Below are positions 7,856 to 8,161 of a DNA stretch of 8,161 nucleotides, piece after piece. The notes under the pieces are model-generated. The model did not search any database. It was not told the origin of the DNA and worked only from the letters and a program-made list of their open reading frames with translations. The first letter of the stretch is position 1. Each line of letters begins with the position of its first letter. The translations under genes were made by a program, and so were the position numbers. The stretch is from Erysipelotrichaceae bacterium UBA4808 (GTDB lineage Bacteria > Bacillota_I > Bacilli_A > Erysipelotrichales > Erysipelotrichaceae): the NCBI GenBank assembly GCA_002402585.1, contig DHGC01000078.1:5591-13751 (forward strand). Direction: 5' to 3'.

Positions 7856-7930
7856 CATCATATCTTGGAAGATACCTTAGACGTCTAACTTTGTGCCCCA
7901 AACTTTCGTATTGGTTTACCCTTTTACTAT
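7838..7930 (-). promoter_or_regulatory. Cyclic-di-GMP-I (GEMM-I) riboswitch aptamer, gene-proximal copy
   Basis: The minus strand shows the GEMM-I order: GGGTAAACC (7921-7913), a hairpin capped by a GAAA tetraloop in CGAAAG (7908-7903), GCACAAAG (7896-7889), then GTCTAAGG (7882-7875), a variable hairpin (UAUCU/AGAUA around 7874-7861), ATGA, and UUGC ending at 7843. CUAAG...UAUG resembles the 11-nt tetraloop receptor of this class. P1 can form between ATAGT (7930-7926) and ACTAT (7842-7838). P3 can form from UU(A)GAC (7888-7883) with GUCAA (7851-7847). Relative to the V. cholerae Vc2 aptamer (numbering from memory), the ligand-contacting G20 and C92 equivalents (7920, 7843) are kept. Identification is by motif recall, not a covariance-model search. 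Confidence 0.82.
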
Positions 7931-7964
7931 TCATTTATATTCAGTTGGTCGACTGTCTTTAAAT

Positions 7965-8003
7965 AAAAAACCGGACAATCGCAGCGTTTTGCAATTGACC
8001 GGT
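7965..8003 (-). terminator. Terminator of the promoter-proximal riboswitch
   Basis: On the minus strand ACCGG (8003-7999) pairs with CCGGT (7974-7970). After a U-U mismatch, CAATTGC (7997-7991) pairs fully with GCGATTG across an 8-nt loop. Six Us follow. As in the downstream copy, the 5' arm shares its bases with the 3' part of the aptamer. This placement suggests that transcription can be stopped here before the second switch is even made. Confidence 0.88.
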
Positions 8004-8072
8004 CATGGTATCGATTGATACTTTAGACGTCGAACTTTGTGCCCCAAACTTTCGTATTGGTTTACCCAGAGA
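7987..8072 (-). promoter_or_regulatory. Cyclic-di-GMP-I (GEMM-I) riboswitch aptamer, promoter-proximal copy
   Basis: This is a second aptamer 146 nt upstream of the first. A 35-nt core (8033-8067) is identical to 7887-7921. It contains GGGTAAACC (8067-8059), the CGAAAG tetraloop (8054-8049) and GCACAAAG (8042-8035). Then come GTCTAAAG (8028-8021), a hairpin GTATC/GATAC (8021-8017 and 8012-8008), ATGACCGGTC and UUGC ending at 7991. P3 can form from UU(C)GAC (8034-8029) with GUCAA (7999-7995). P1 is not obvious here: the bases after the ligand-pairing C are AAAACG, and the 5' flank (TTCTCTG) pairs poorly. The receptor-like segment also differs from the other copy, so ligand affinity may differ. 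Confidence 0.78.
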
Positions 8073-8092
8073 ATAGTGGTATTTCTAACTAC

Positions 8093-8121
8093 ATTATCAT
8101 ACAAATTGCTTAATAAATCAA
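8093..8121 (-). promoter_or_regulatory. Sigma-A-type promoter of the riboswitch-adhesin transcript
   Basis: On the minus strand TTGATT (8121-8116) and GATAAT (8098-8093) are separated by exactly 17 nt. Transcription would start near 8086, about 20 nt before the first aptamer core, giving a leader of close to 290 nt before the adhesin ATG. The upstream sequence to 8161 is AT-rich with no gene visible. The AT-rich run at 8141-8158 could hold another -10-like element, but no paired -35 can be judged at the window edge. Confidence 0.65.
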
Positions 8122-8161
8122 AGCTTTTTAGGAATGATTACAATTTATATAATAGGTTAAT

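Noticed and set aside
7817..8067. Duplicated leader blocks considered as CRISPR repeats or insertion-sequence ends
   Set aside because: There are only two copies with internal hairpins, U tracts and GEMM-I motifs, no spacer pattern and no transposase; the riboswitch explanation covers all of it.

Overview
All genes in this window lie on the minus strand. It reads like a low- to moderate-GC Gram-positive (Bacillota-type) genome, possibly near the Erysipelotrichia/Mollicutes side, though that placement is a weak inference. The support is: strong AGGAGG-type ribosome binding sites, GC-stem/U-run terminators, a Gram-positive-style lipoprotein, standard use of TGG for Trp with no need for UGA recoding, and a leader RNA of the kind known from clostridia and bacilli.

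Layout in the direction of transcription (right to left). (1) 8161-7799 is a non-coding leader. It carries a promoter and two tandem copies, offset by 146 nt, of an RNA that I identify as the cyclic-di-GMP-I (GEMM-I) riboswitch aptamer. Each copy runs directly into its own intrinsic terminator. (2) 7798-1892 encodes a 1968-residue surface protein: signal peptide, a short unique N-terminal domain, about 18 tandem cadherin-like/Ig-like (tandem-95, VCBS-type) repeats, an acidic stalk, one transmembrane helix and a roughly 90-residue cytoplasmic domain. It ends at a strong terminator (1856-1881). (3) 1827-916 encodes a lipoprotein with a transglutaminase-like Cys-His-Asp domain, apparently driven by its own extended -10 promoter placed directly behind that terminator. 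(4) 906-1 (cut by the window edge) encodes a GspF/PilC-like type II secretion system F family membrane protein, translationally coupled to the lipoprotein.

Proposed logic (inference): c-di-GMP binding to the leader aptamers should block terminator formation, so the giant adhesin would be made when c-di-GMP is high, as expected for a sessile-lifestyle adhesin. The two switches in series would both have to be bound. The neighbouring transglutaminase-fold lipoprotein and GspF-like protein may process, assemble or anchor surface material. A functional link between them and the adhesin is suggested only by adjacency.
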